A stretch of DNA of 64,000 nucleotides, from the NCBI RefSeq assembly GCF_022682495.2, contig NC_071387.1, forward strand, positions 195,712,143 through 195,776,142, in the 5' to 3' direction. This DNA comes from Desmodus rotundus (taxonomy: Eukaryota > Chordata > Mammalia > Chiroptera > Phyllostomidae). Shown one piece after another: positions 37,689-48,944 of the stretch. A program made the position numbers and the translations under genes. The notes under the pieces are model-generated. The model was not told the origin of the DNA. It did not search any database and worked only from the letters and a program-made list of their open reading frames with translations. Numbering within the stretch: the first letter of the stretch is position 1; every line of letters starts with the position of its first letter.

Positions 37689-38355
37689 GAGAACCAAGAT
37701 GGTTCTCCATCTTGGAGGCATAGGTAGACACACTGCACCTCCTCACACAACCAGAACTGACAGAAAATCGAAGGGCAAGGAAGTCCGACACCAAGGAGAT
37801 AAAAAAGAAACATTCACCCAGACCGGTAGGAGGGGTGGAGATGGCAGCCAGGGTGGAGAGGACTCATGTTGCCACGGAGACTGGTGGAGTGTGGGACTAA
37901 CGGGGCAGGCAGTCCGACCCCGTGGCCCCACATTAGTGCACAGATAAACCTGGACGAATGGCGGGAGCGAAGCAGACCCAGGGCTCCAGCGTGGGGAAAT
38001 AAAGCCTCAAACCTCTGATTGAAAACACCCATGGGGGCTGAGGCAGCATCAGGAGAAACTCCCAGCCTCACAGGAGAGGTCGTTGGAGAGACTCACAGGG
38101 GCCTAGAGCATGCACAAGCCCACCCACTCGGGAACCAGCACCAGAGGGGCCCAATTTGATTGCGGGTAGCGGAGGGAGTGATTTAAATCCAGTGGAGAGT
38201 GGAGGAAGCGCCATTGCTCCCTTTCGGCCCCTCCCCCACATACAGCGTCACAGGGCAATGATCAGCATAACCCCGCCCCAGGGAACACCTAAGGCTCTGC
38301 CCCTTTAAGTAACAGATGCACCAAGACAAAAAAAAAAAAAAAAAAAAAGGCCCAA
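37689..38355 (+). promoter_or_regulatory. 5' UTR and presumed internal promoter of the half-L1
   Basis: It is GC-rich and CpG-containing against an AT-rich flank. Near its start lies a perfect hairpin-like palindrome, CCAAGATGG-TTCT-CCATCTTGG (37694-37715). The CAAGATGG word is the YY1 site that sets the start of transcription in primate L1s, here in two facing copies. A run of 21 A (38328-38348) comes just before the ORF1 start. Promoter activity is inferred from the L1 analogy only. Confidence 0.6.
38328..38348 (+). repeat. poly(A)21 tract within the half-L1 5' UTR
   Basis: Twenty-one A occur between the 5' UTR and the ORF1 start. It is an internal tract, not the 3' tail. It may mark the place where two retrotransposon pieces were once joined. 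Confidence 0.9.
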
Positions 38356-39186
38356 ATGACAGAACACTTCAAAGCTCCAGAAATAATTCAACTAAGCAGC
38401 AAACAGATAGCCAACCTATCAGATGCGCAGTTCAAAACACTGATAATTAGGACGCTCACAAAATTGGTTGAATTTGGTCAAAAACTAGATGAAAAAATGA
38501 AGGCTATGCTAAGAGAGACAAAGGAAAATGTACAGGGAACCAATAGTGAGGCGAAGGAAACTGGGACTCAAATCAATGGTGTGGACCAGAAGGAAGAAAG
38601 AAACATCCAACCAGAAAAGAATGAAGAAACAAGAATTCCGAAAAATGAGGAGAGGCTTAGGAACCTCCAGGACATCTTGAAACGTTCCAACATCCGAATT
38701 ACAGGGGTGCCAGGAGGAGAAGAGGAAGAACAAAAAATTGAAAACCTATTTGAACAAATAATGAAGGAGAACTTCCCTACTCTGGCAAAGGAAATAGACT
38801 TCCAGGAAGTCCAGGAAGCTCAGAGAGTCCCAAAGAAGCTGGACCCAAGGAGGAACACACCAAGGCACATCATAATTACATTACCTAAGATTACACAGAA
38901 GGAGAGAATCTTAGAAGCAGCAAGGGATAAGGACACAGTTGCCTACAAAGGAGTTCCCATAAGACTGTCAGCTGATTTCTCCAAAGAGACGTTACAAGCA
39001 AGAAGGGGCTGGCGAGAAGTATTCCAAGTCATGAAAGGCAAGGGCCTACATCCAAGATTACAGTATCCAGCAAAGCTATCATTTAGAATGGAAAGGAAGA
39101 TAAAGAACTTCTTTGATAAGGTCAAGTTAAAGGAGTTCATCATCACCAAGCCCTTATTGTATGAAATGTTAAAGGGACTTACATAA
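38356..39186 (+). CDS. L1-type ORF1 protein (RNA-binding chaperone), intact
   Basis: ORF1p binds L1 RNA as a trimer and acts as a nucleic acid chaperone in the retrotransposition particle. This frame is 276 codons, shorter than the human ORF1p of 338, mainly in the N-terminal coiled coil. Residues about 20-105 are charged and rich in leucine-spaced heptads (LSDAQFKTLIIRTLTKLVEF). Residues about 108-195 form the RRM region, from NIRITGVPG to HIIITLPKITQKERILEAAR. Residues about 198-273 are the C-terminal domain, with PIRLSADFSKETLQARRGW and YPAKLSF, both strongly conserved in L1s. The start at 38356 is chosen because it follows the A tract and leaves all domains; its context, CCCAAATGA, is weak. 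There is no stop or frameshift. Minus-strand frames at 38509 and 38943 are shadows. Confidence 0.85.
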   Translation: MTEHFKAPEIIQLSSKQIANLSDAQFKTLIIRTLTKLVEFGQKLDEKMKAMLRETKENVQGTNSEAKETGTQINGVDQKEERNIQPEKNEETRIPKNEERLRNLQDILKRSNIRITGVPGGEEEEQKIENLFEQIMKENFPTLAKEIDFQEVQEAQRVPKKLDPRRNTPRHIIITLPKITQKERILEAARDKDTVAYKGVPIRLSADFSKETLQARRGWREVFQVMKGKGLHPRLQYPAKLSFRMERKIKNFFDKVKLKEFIITKPLLYEMLKGLT

Positions 39187-39689
39187 GAAAAAGAAGATAA
39201 AAAATATGAACAGTAAAAACGACAGCAAACTCACAGTTATTAACAACCACACCTAAAACAAAAACAAAAGAAAACTAAGCAAACAACTAGAACAGGAACA
39301 GAAGCACAGAAATGGAGATCACATGGAGGGTTATCAACAGGGGAGTGGGAGGGGGAGAGAGGGGGGAAAGGTACAGAGAATAAATAGCATAAATGATAGG
39401 TGGAAAACAGACAGGGGGACGGTAAGAATAGTGTAGGAAATATAGAAGCCAAAGAACTTATAAGTAGACCCATGGACATGAACTGTAGGGGGGGAATGTG
39501 GGAGGGAGGGGGTGGGCAGGATGGAGTAGAGTGAAGGGGGGGAAATGGGACAACTGTAATAGCATAATCAATAAATATATTTAAAAAAATAAAAATAAAT
39601 AAATGAAGTTTTCTTTGCATAATTCAACTTCTTTTATGCATAGATCTTTGTAAATTTCAATTTTTGTGTTCATGTACTTTATGAGTAGC

Positions 39690-40770
39690 AACTAGTTGCT
39701 TTGAGATAAACCCAGTTCACGATGGACATCTCAGGCTTCATAACTGGTTGCCCGATGTTAAAGCACTCAATCTCTATAAGTCATGACAGCAAAATTTAAT
39801 GATTTCTTAAAAGAAAGATCATGGATGGAAACTACTTCAGCTTTGCTCCAATATCCCAAAGCTCTGTTCTATAAATCATCTATATCAGCCTGCAAAATGT
39901 TCCACACCACAGTCCTGACTACCACAGACACTTCAAGTAAAATTGGATCTCTTCGGTCATATGGTCCAAGTGGTAGAGTAGCTTGTGTGGCAGATGGACT
40001 TTTTGCAGAGACTTATTCTTGGTCCCATTTAAAACTGGCACTTTTTCAGGATACTCCATAAATGGACAAGATTCCCACAGCCAAATGAGATATTGTGGTT
40101 TCCCAAATCTAAAAAGGTCCATAGGGTGTTATGATCTTTCTCAATAGTAGAAGGTACCATAGACAGTAACTTGGCCTTTAACTTGGAAGGGATATTTCAA
40201 CATACCCCCTAAGGTGGACTCCCTAGAAGTTTCACCAAGGTATCAGACCTCTGAATTTTGTGGATGCATTTGCCAAACTGGCATGCATGTGTTTTACCTT
40301 AAATTGCTAGAGTATCTGATATTTCCTGTTCACCAGATTCAAATCATTACATCCTAAATATAATGAATAGACATGACATCCTTTTTGAATTGAGAGGTAT
40401 TTCAGGTCTTTACAGATTAGACTATGACAGAACACTTAACAGTTGATGTGACCTTGTGCTAGAACAGTACAAATATATGTATGGTCCTGCCTGCTGAAAG
40501 CAAACTACTCTTTGTTAACTGATACAGATGAAAAGAGCATTTTCCACGTTTATCACTGCCTATGAGGCACCAGGTGATATAATGCTTTGCTCTAGTACTG
40601 AAACTACATCTGGATTAGCAGCTGTGATTTGAGTCACTGCAAGCTTGTATTTTTAATCATCTAGTTGCATAATTGTCATTCATGCCTGTCCTCTGCACAA
40701 GCAAAACAGGTAAGTTGCATGTGCTGTGGTGGGAATTCACTGCATTTGTTTTTTGTCATTTGGAAAAATT
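39690..40770 (-). pseudogene. ERVL pol fragment (reverse transcriptase to RNase H), decayed
   Basis: Read on the minus strand the text follows the pol region of class III (HERVL/MERVL-like) endogenous retroviruses from memory: the RT start near 40700-40760, the active-site region around 40350-40400, and toward 39850-39960 the RT connection and RNase H region. No long open frame exists in this direction; stops and indels break it throughout. The plus-strand frames at 39783-40061 and 40665-40868 and the minus frame 39919-40122 are too short to matter. No LTR was found next to it. Confidence 0.6.
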
Positions 40771-40884
40771 TTATTGAGTGTCTACTATGTTCAAGGCTAG
40801 CCCTAAAATCAAACTTTATTCATAACATCTCTTCATGGAGTAGGCCTATCACAGCACTGTTCCAATAGATTCTAGTTTTTTACT

Positions 40885-41215
40885 GTGATTTGCTTTTTCT
40901 TGAGATGTAATTGACATATAGCATTATATTAGTTTCAAGTGTAGAACATAATATGTCAATATTTGTATATATTGTAGAATGATCACCACAATAAGTCTAG
41001 TTAACACTTCACATAGTTACACATATTTTTAGGGGGTATGAGAACTTTAAAGAACTATAATACCTTAGCAACTTTCAAATGTATAATCGAGGATTATTAA
41101 GTAAAGTCTCCAAGCTGCACATTACATTCCAAGGACTTATTTATGTTATAAATGGAGGTTTGTACATTTTAGCCATGACCACTTTTAAGTGCTTGGTGGT
41201 AGCATTAATCTGACA
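40885..41215 (-). mobile_element. old L1 3' UTR fragment
   Basis: Reverse-complement L1M 3' UTR landmarks: ATTGACATATAGCATTATATT, AGAATGATCACCACAATAAG (40977), the TAGCAACTTTCAAATGTATAA segment and GGACTTATTTATGTTATAA. The order is right, no coding part remains. Confidence 0.75.
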
Positions 41216-41219
41216 CTCT

Positions 41220-42093
41220 TCCTCTGCTCTCCCCACTGACATACTCAGCATTTATTTTTGATTAAGGGCAAAAAAAGGGTGAGTTGGCATTGTAACGTCT
41301 CTAAGTGTTATGTCTACACTCTAGAAGCTGTAGATTCTCCACATCAGCATTGGAGTTTTTGTTAGATAAAATTTTATGAGGAACAATTTTCTTTGTTTTA
41401 ATATGTGATGCTCAAGGTACGTTGACGTCTTAGAAATACTACACAAGCACTTCTGTCTACCTTTGAATATTCAGAAGGATCCAATACAATACCCACTTTT
41501 GAGAATAGTTATTGGCCTAGGACTTAGATTTGAATGATTTTGTCATCTGAATCTCTCCAGAAGTTTAAGTGAATCTTGTCCTAAAATGATTTTTTTTTCT
41601 AGAAATAATACTCTACACAAATTGTAAAATGGTGGTTAAATGATAGAAAGTAATGAAATTACTTGAACAGTCAATGACTCTTTAAGGACAGGTTGTATGT
41701 GTCTTTGTTTCTTCTTATAACAAAAATATGTTTATGCGGTGGGCTTTTTTCTGTTTCCTGCTTTAATTTTAGCATGCACCTGGTGATACATTTAGGAGGG
41801 AGGAGACCTTCAGCTGTCATCCAATTCTCAGAGGTAGTACAGTTTACAGTCTACCACCAAGAACCCTGTTCTTTCACCTAGTGTGAGTCCTTGTGCCATA
41901 GGTAGAAAAGAAGGTGGGGTTTGGAAAAAGCATGCTAAGAGATGATCATAATATGAAATAAAATGTTATGTTTACATTAAAAAAGATGTTAACCTATATT
42001 TATCTGCTGTGAAAGCAATAGAAATAATCACTCTAGACTGAGGGATTTTGAAATAGATCACAGGGAAGTTGGATTTAAATTGGGCCTTGAAAT

Positions 42094-42126
<33 letters not shown>

Positions 42127-42330
42127 CATGGTTGCAGACAGCCAGGAAGAGCAGGCCAGGGTTAAAGGACAGATGGTGAAAATATATGACAGTACCAAAT
42201 GCTCTCTTTATGGTTGATTTCATAGGTCCAAGCATCCAGTTATTTATTTTAGTAAAGACTCAAAGTCGGTTTAAATCACACATATTTAAAAGTAAAATAT
42301 TAACTGATATATTCAGCTTTTAGAGGGAAG
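41220..42330. other. unassigned DNA with a poly(T) tract
   Basis: No gene recognised. A run of 31 T occupies 42096-42126. The minus frame at 41972-42235 has a lysine run only because it reads through this tract. Confidence 0.5.
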
Positions 42331-42334
42331 GGGA

Positions 42335-42520
42335 CCTTGCCAAATGTAACAACATGGGTGCATCTGGAGGATGTTCTGGTAAGCGAAATAAGCCCGTCAC
42401 AGAGGGTACACACTGCAAGATTCTAGCTATGCGAGCCATCTAAAACAGACCAAGTCAGAGAAGCAGAGAACGGACTCCCGACTGCCAAGGGCCCGGGCAG
42501 GGGCAATCAGAAATTGCTCA
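42335..42520 (+). mobile_element. old L1 3' end fragment
   Basis: AACAACATGGGTGCATCTGG, then AAGCGAAATAAGCCCGTCAC and AGAAGCAGAGAACGGACTCC follow the end of L1 ORF2 into the 3' UTR, in plus orientation. Confidence 0.65.
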
Positions 42521-42524
42521 ACAA

Positions 42525-43740
42525 GTCTTTCTTGGTCATGGAACTCTTGATCTTCTCTCACTCTCTGGCATGTGCTCTTATTTTATTTCTTTCCTAGCAT
42601 TTATAGCTATGTGAGATAATTTTATTTTTGCACATATTTTCACAGCTTGTTTCCTTTAACCACATAATACAAAATTTAAAAATGCTTTTGAATTCCCAAT
42701 ATTTGAGAATTTTATTTTTATATTTTTTATTCAAAATAAAATATGCAACTTATTTTTCTTAAGTTATATAGCAGACTGGTAATGAAAGCAGTAATTCCCT
42801 ACTTCACCATTCCCAGCATGTAGCCCAATTTCCTGGAGGCAAATGCTTTGAATAGTTTTTATTTTTATTTCTCCTAGTGGTTACTTAAATGATGTTCTGT
42901 ATTTTAAAAAATAAATACTGGATAGAACTATTGTGAACCATGCAAGTTTTGAGAAATTTTATGGGGAAGTTAACTAAGTTTTTAACATAAGAAGGAAAAG
43001 AAAAATATTATATTAGGTACTTTATTATGTATCCTCTTCTTACCAACTCAATATAAAATTTATTTATAATGTTTTTTCCTAAGTAATAAAAGATAATTTA
43101 ATATCATGTAGCAAATATTTAAGCAGGAGATAAATTATTATCAGACTTCAGCTCTAATATCCAGGTAAATCATATTATTTGACAAGAAAAGTAGCTCTTG
43201 GGTGGAGATAAATTGAATTTAAGGAGATAAATCCAATTAACAAAGGATTCTTGTAACAGATTGAAATGTCAAAACCTAAGATGATGCATTAAGAGACTAG
43301 TTTTGCAACTATAACATAATTATCTCCTTCTAAAGTGTTTAGTTTCTTGAAATTTTACTCCAGCAGCTAAGTTAATGCCTAAATGATATTAAGACTCAAT
43401 AAATGATATCATATATTTATTTTTAAATGTAAAACAAACAATATCTTATTATAAATATAGCATATTAATGTCAACATGTTTATACTTTAGTATCAATACA
43501 ATAAAATGTATCTTAAGAGTATATTAACAGCAACTATGGTATGTTTCTGTTCTTTGTTTCATTTGGGAAGAGCACTATTTTTTGTTTATTATTGTTACAA
43601 ATTTGTGAATAAGTTGTGGGGTCTCATGGTTAAAGTTAAGGTAGTCCAATCACCGGTTTACACAGTCCAGTCACTCTAATTTAGTTTAGGAGGGGCACAA
43701 AGTATCTGGAGTACAGAAGTAAAATTTAATCTTGATTTTA
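42525..43740. other. unassigned AT-rich DNA
   Basis: No gene or repeat was recognised. Confidence 0.45.
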
Positions 43741-43745
43741 ATTCT

Positions 43746-44085
43746 CTTTTTTTTTAAATTTTTATTGTTATTCAATTACAGTTGTCTGCATTTTCTCCCC
43801 ATCCCTCCACCCCACGCCAGCCAAACCCACCTCCCTCCCCCGCCTCCACCCTCCCCCTTGATTTTGTCCATGTGTCCTTTATAGTAGTTCCTGTAAACCC
43901 CTCTCCCCACTATCCCCTCCCCACTCCCCTCTGGCTATTGTTAGATTGTTCTTAACTTCATTGTCTCTGGTTATATTTTGTTTGTTTTTTTCTTTTGTTG
44001 ATTATGTACTTCTTAATCCCCTCACCTCTTCGCCCATTCTCTCCCTGCCCCCTCCCATCTGGTAACCATCTGGCAGCTTCTTTTC
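43746..44085 (-). mobile_element. 5'-truncated L1 3' UTR
   Basis: Starts with TTTTTATTGTTATTCAATTA and follows the same 3' UTR as the L1 at 19343 (CATCCCTCCACCCC, CACCTCCCTCCCCC, GTCCATGTGTCCTTTATA). The last part, CCCTCCCATCTGGTAACCAT, looks like a second, older L1 tail type. Confidence 0.8.
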
Positions 44086-44518
44086 TCAATTCAGTGAATT
44101 TTCAAACTTTTCTGTTTAGTTAAGAAGACAAACTTTTCTTAATATAATTAATATGCACATGTGTTACTCGCCATTATTATTTATAATCATAAGCAATAAT
44201 ACAAAATGTAAGATCACAAAATTTATTTTAATGAAGATTATGTATTAATTGCAATAGCACCAGTCATATTTCAAATTAGAGCAAAACTGAGATCTTTAAT
44301 TTCAAAAGTGTAAGAATATGTAGATGATACAGATTTATTTTTTACAACATCTGAATTCAGACTTGTAATAAAAGAGCATAAAAAACAATCATTTTACTTC
44401 CCAAATTGTCAGTAAATACCATTTTCAAAAGATGATTCATTAGTATGTATAGGTTATAGATTAATAGTAATTTCAGTTCTAATTTTTAGATTCATTTGTT
44501 TATTCATTTATTTCTATT

Positions 44519-45175
44519 TTAGTTCCATGTACATTTTTGGAATCTTTAATCGAGGTCTGTGAGATATGCCACCAGCATTTTAATAGAAGTTGTTTTGAAA
44601 TTACAGATTACTTTGGGTACTATGGACATTTTAATGATGTTAATTCTTCCATCCATGAACACTGTATATGCTTCCTCTTGTTTGTATCTTCTATTTCTTT
44701 CTTCAATGTCTTACAGTTTTTCAAGTACAGGTCTTTTACTTCCTTGGTGGAGTTTATTCCTTAGTACCTTATTATTATTTTTTTGTTGTTATAAACTCTC
44801 AGCAAAGTGGGAGTAGAGAGATCATATCTCAGAGTAATAATGGTGATATATAAATACCTACAGACATCATTCTCAATGGGTGAAACCTAAAATCATTCCC
44901 CTTAAGATTGGGAACAAGACAGGAGTGTCTACTTTCACCATTCCTAACCACAGTGATCAGACAAGGAGATGAAATAAAAGACATCCAAGTTGGAAAGGGG
45001 GAATTAAACTGTCACTATTCGCGGATGCCATCATATCATGCTTGAAAGACTCCACCAAAAATCTACTAGATTTAATAAGTGAATTTGGGAAAGTAGGAGG
45101 ATACAAAATTAATATCCAGAAATTGGTGGCACTTTTAAACACAAGTAATGAACTCTCAGAAAGAGAAACTAAAAG
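44519..45175 (-). mobile_element. old L1 ORF2 with an internal inversion
   Basis: 44519-44797 is ORF2 on the minus strand (ACTTTGGGTACTATGGACAT, TGGTGGAGTTTATTCC). 44800-45175 is ORF2 on the plus strand (CATTCTCAATGGGTGAAA, GGGAACAAGACAGGAGTGTC, GGAGGATACAAAATTAATAT). In L1 order the plus piece lies directly before the minus piece. This is the arrangement left by twin priming of a minus-strand insertion. The frames at 44537-44853 and 45042-45233 belong to it. Confidence 0.65.
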
Positions 45176-45224
45176 AAGAAGAAGAAGAAAACAAACACAT
45201 TCATTTATTTATTATGCCACAAAT

Positions 45225-45475
45225 ATTTTTTAACCATATCCTATTATCTGGTCAGTAGTTTACTAAGTGCCTACTCATTGTCAGGCACTGTTCTATCTAC
45301 ATAACGGAGTCACAGTGATTAAAAAGTAAGACTGAGCTGCTTTCACTGAGATCCCAATTTTCCTGGATAAAACGGGGATACAACCTTAAAGGAAAGTAAA
45401 TACAACAGGGAGTGAGTGTTAAGCAAGTTAAATAGTCAGTGTTATAAAGAGCCAGTTACCAATGAAATATTTCCC
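45225..45475. repeat. ancient mammalian repeat, unclassified
   Basis: TTAAGTGCCT-like text, CTACTCATTGTCAGGCACTG, TTCTATCTACATAACGGAGT and AAGTAAGACTGAGCTGC look like the common ‘last exon-like’ ancient repeat with the words for increase of a size estimate (GGCACTGTTCTA). I cannot name the family with confidence. Confidence 0.3.
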
Positions 45476-45479
45476 TTCG

Positions 45480-47550
45480 GAGGAATTTCTTATATTTTTT
45501 TTCTTTTTGAGGTTTTTTAATTTTTGTATATATTAAAGTTTCCTTCATAGTTGTTAAGAATAAGCCTATAAAACAAAGTCACCCCAATAAAATGTTTATA
45601 TTAAATTTTAAAAGTACATATACAAAAGTGCACTGAAATTTTTAGTCAAAGTTTACAAGTGTTTGGTTATGTTTCTGGAAGGGAAGGTTAAGAGTCTGTT
45701 ATATGTTTGAAGGAGGAAGAGGAAGAGAGAGAGAGGAAGAGACAGGGGGAGAAAGGATGAGGTACAAATTCCCCCGGCAGTAGTGCAGGGTGATGCCTGT
45801 CATCCAAGTAAGCGGACCCATGTTTTTACCTGCCCATTGTCCCTTTAATAGGCTTAATCACATAACATAATGAATAGTGGATGAGGAAGATATCAATGTA
45901 TACTGAAAATAAAGTGTTTAAAGATTTGACTTGTTTTCAACAGTCTTCAAGATAAAAAAGATAAATGTAAAACAATTGGAAGCCAAGTCTACGAGAAAAT
46001 AATTTTTTAAAATATTTTAATTTGTATGTATGTATGTATGTATGTATTATTCAAGTACAATTGTCTTCACTTTTAAAAATAAATTTTCTTAAGAAAATAA
46101 TGTAATTAAATTCATGTTTTTCTTATTTTTTTCAAAAGCCTATTCAGACAGGCAACAAGAATACATATATAAGTAATTAATCATGTTCTTGACTTGCAAA
46201 TAAAGTTATAAATGGTTATAATCACATATAGGAATGGACAAGAGTAGGTTTCCAGTTCTGACAACACAAAATACAGTTTATTTTTGTATTGTTACTTATT
46301 AATTATGCTATTATTTATTTGTATTATAACTATAAACTTACCTTTGCCCATTCACTGTATAACAAAGCTGAATTAACTTGTTTTATGTTTAATTTTTATT
46401 ATTAAATTCAAACATTAAGAGAAATATATCTTAATTTAATTTTTGTATTTATTGAAATAAAAATACAATAAAATCAAATCAATAAACATTATCAAGGTTT
46501 AATAGTGTACAGTGTCTTATATTTGCATCAGACTTGGATTATTGTTTTAAAGTCCTATTTTGATTTGCATAAATATCAAATGGTTATCTTATGCTCAGGT
46601 AATAAAATATATAAACATGGAAAATAGGATTATACTGTTTTCTCAACATAATCTATGTGAATAATGTATTTTATTTCATATTGACATACTGTTAAAATTA
46701 TTATTATTACAGTTATTGGATATATTCTCACTAACAAATTTTTATTTTGGTAATAAAAACTTTTAAAGTTGATGCTTGGGTACATAGCAAAATTTTGGTG
46801 TTGTGGAATAGTAAGACAAAACCTACAATGCTTTAAATTTATTTTTTTAAACATCTCAATTACCTCACTCAAAATATCACTGCATTTCACCTTTTCACAT
46901 TTCATATTTATCATCATTAGACTATGCTTTTTCATTAGTGGATGTACAAGACAGTAAATTCTCTGTATCTCAGGATAACATCTAATGTGGTTGAGTGCTC
47001 AGAAAAGAGTGATCGTTAAGTTTCATTTGCAAACTATGATTTATACTCAGTGTCTTGAATAATGTAGGTTGAAACTATATGTAAGATTATTCACAGTAAA
47101 GGTGCCTTTCTTCACTTGTTACATTTAAAGTATCACTTATGCCTTTAATGAATATTAAAATACTGGCTTAAATTTATAACATCTTTCAGGAGTTATCATT
47201 TGTACTCAGGAACAAATTTGATACGTTCATGGTAGATGATCACAATAAAGAACTCAGATTTAAAATGTAAGTCTCATCCAACCAGTGACTTTTGACCTGA
47301 AATCACTTTTTTTTTCAGTAGGGTGAAAGCCAATGCACAGATTTATGTTGGAAATTTGATCTATATAGCCATATTTTAAATTCCACAATGATTTTGGAGG
47401 AAACTAGCAATAATGTTTTCTTATTCCCATAACATTCAGCTTCCGGAGACAACCTAAAACACTTCAAGTCTTACTTCTACTTCCTGTTAACTGTGTAATC
47501 CTGAAAATGACTCTTGATCTTTGTGAGTATCAGTTTCTACTTTTACTTCT
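45480..47550. other. unassigned DNA with simple repeats
   Basis: A GA-rich tract (about 45708-45760, GGAGGAAGAGGAAGAGAGAGAG) and a TATG tetranucleotide repeat (46023-46047) are present. The latter is followed by TTCAAGTACAATTGTCTTCAC, a minus-strand L1 tail end (to about 46075). The frames at 46630-46957 on both strands lie over AT-rich DNA and have no features. Confidence 0.5.
46023..46047. repeat. (TATG)n microsatellite
   Basis: About six TATG units in a row beside a minus-strand L1 tail. The unit likely grew from the L1 A-rich tail. Confidence 0.9.
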
Positions 47551-47554
47551 TTAT

Positions 47555-47630
47555 TGTTTCCTTTTATGTTTTTAGTGATGTTGTTCATTTACAGTTGTCC
47601 CACCTTTTCCCCTCTTGCTCTCTCCTTTTT
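47555..47630 (-). mobile_element. very short L1 3' end
   Basis: GTTCATTTACAGTTGTCCCACC is the end of a bat-type L1 3' UTR on the minus strand. Only the last 75 bases remain. Confidence 0.5.
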
Positions 47631-48284
47631 AAAAAGTTTATAAGTGTAATTATCATTTGAGTTTCTGTGAGATTAGTAAACTATAAAAAAAAATAAATTT
47701 AGAAACCGATATGTCTAAAAGGATAAAGTACCAGTAGTACACAGGCAGGTTTTCACAACAGGGGGAACATCTTTGACAAAGCCTACAACTCTGTGGGAAT
47801 ACAGGCCTGTTAGTGAGTTAGTATTAGCCAACACATGCTAAAGAATAATTAGAAGACACATTTTCAACCATGTCCACCATGTGCTATTTTAAATTCCATA
47901 TCAAAGTTTGCTGATTTGTTTGTAATCATAATCCTCTTTTTATTAAAAATATCTCACATTGGACTAAAAATTTGGAGCGGGCTCTAATAGTGACCAATAG
48001 TCTCAAAACATGAAACAGAACTTGTGAAACTGCTGGCTATGTGTGAAAAGACAAGCCGGGTTGGTTTTTTTTATAATGACTTTGACTTGTTTTATCTGTG
48101 TATTTTCTCTGTGAACATAACTTTGAAATTTCATAACACAAAGTTCTAGATTATCTGCCTACTCTTTAATGTTCAAATATCTTTGTGGAAATATGCTTTT
48201 GATTGTGTACTTGGTAATTATTGTTGACATTGAAGTCAATGATATTTAAATCTTTCCAAGGTATTTTTCCCATTGTTTCAGGGT

Positions 48285-48485
48285 TTTTTTCCTTATTCAT
48301 TTGTGGAAGTTCTTTATATGTTACAAATGTGAGTATTTATACATTCTCTTCTACTGTTTGTGTATTTAGTTTCTTCATGAAGTAGTTTAATGTAAAGAAA
48401 TCTTCACTATTATGAAAGCCAATATTTATTACTTTTCTGTTATAGTTCTTTAGTGTTTTCATTTCTATATTACATTTCTTCCAGC
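48285..48485 (-). mobile_element. old L1 ORF2 fragment, copy A of a repeated pair
   Basis: TTTGTGGAAGTTCTTTATAT, CTGTTTGTGTATTTAG and CTTCATGAAGTAG are ORF2 on the minus strand. The same order reappears at 48945-49130 with moderate divergence. Confidence 0.6.
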
Positions 48486-48944
48486 ATTTATGTAACAATC
48501 TTTAGGAAACTACATATATGATACAAAATATACTATATTGTATAGTATTACCTTCAAATAAATTATCAACAAGTTTAATAAAGCATTTCTTTTATTTTTA
48601 ATGGTTAGGGGCAAGAATACGGATTCCTTTTTGTGATAATGCAGAAAGTGAACTATTTTCTCTTTTGAAATAAAACATTCCTTAGGGGAAAAATGTTGAG
48701 TACAAGTATTTTCCTGAGATACATTTTTACAAATGCAGGTATTTACTTCCAATTTTTAAAATCAAGGGGGAGGGGACACATTTAATAAAGCTAAGTGAAC
48801 TAAGTCTAAAGTGTAGCATGATGAAGTTTACATGTGTATTCCCCATGCCACTACCGCCTAGAACTTTTGTCATACTTATTAGTCCTTAAAATATATTTTA
48901 TCTTAAAATTCTTTACAAGGAATCTTTCGCATTATTTTAGTTTT

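Larger units (their letters stand above)
37689..39605 (+). mobile_element. young half-L1 (HAL1-type) retrotransposon, complete, ORF1 only
   Basis: The unit is about 1.9 kb: a 5' UTR (37689-38355), one intact ORF (38356-39186), a 3' UTR (39187-39580) and an A-rich tail of ATAAATAAATG type. Perfect 16-bp duplications flank it. There is no ORF2 between ORF1 and the 3' UTR: 200-odd bases of A-rich text lead straight into the 3' end. HAL1 elements, L1 derivatives that keep ORF1 but lose ORF2, are known in several mammals. It must have used ORF2p from an autonomous L1. The tail at 34585-34764 is a relative. Confidence 0.85.

Noticed and set aside
41972..42235. Lysine-rich ORF
   Set aside because: The lysine run is only the translation of a poly(T)31 tract on the other strand.
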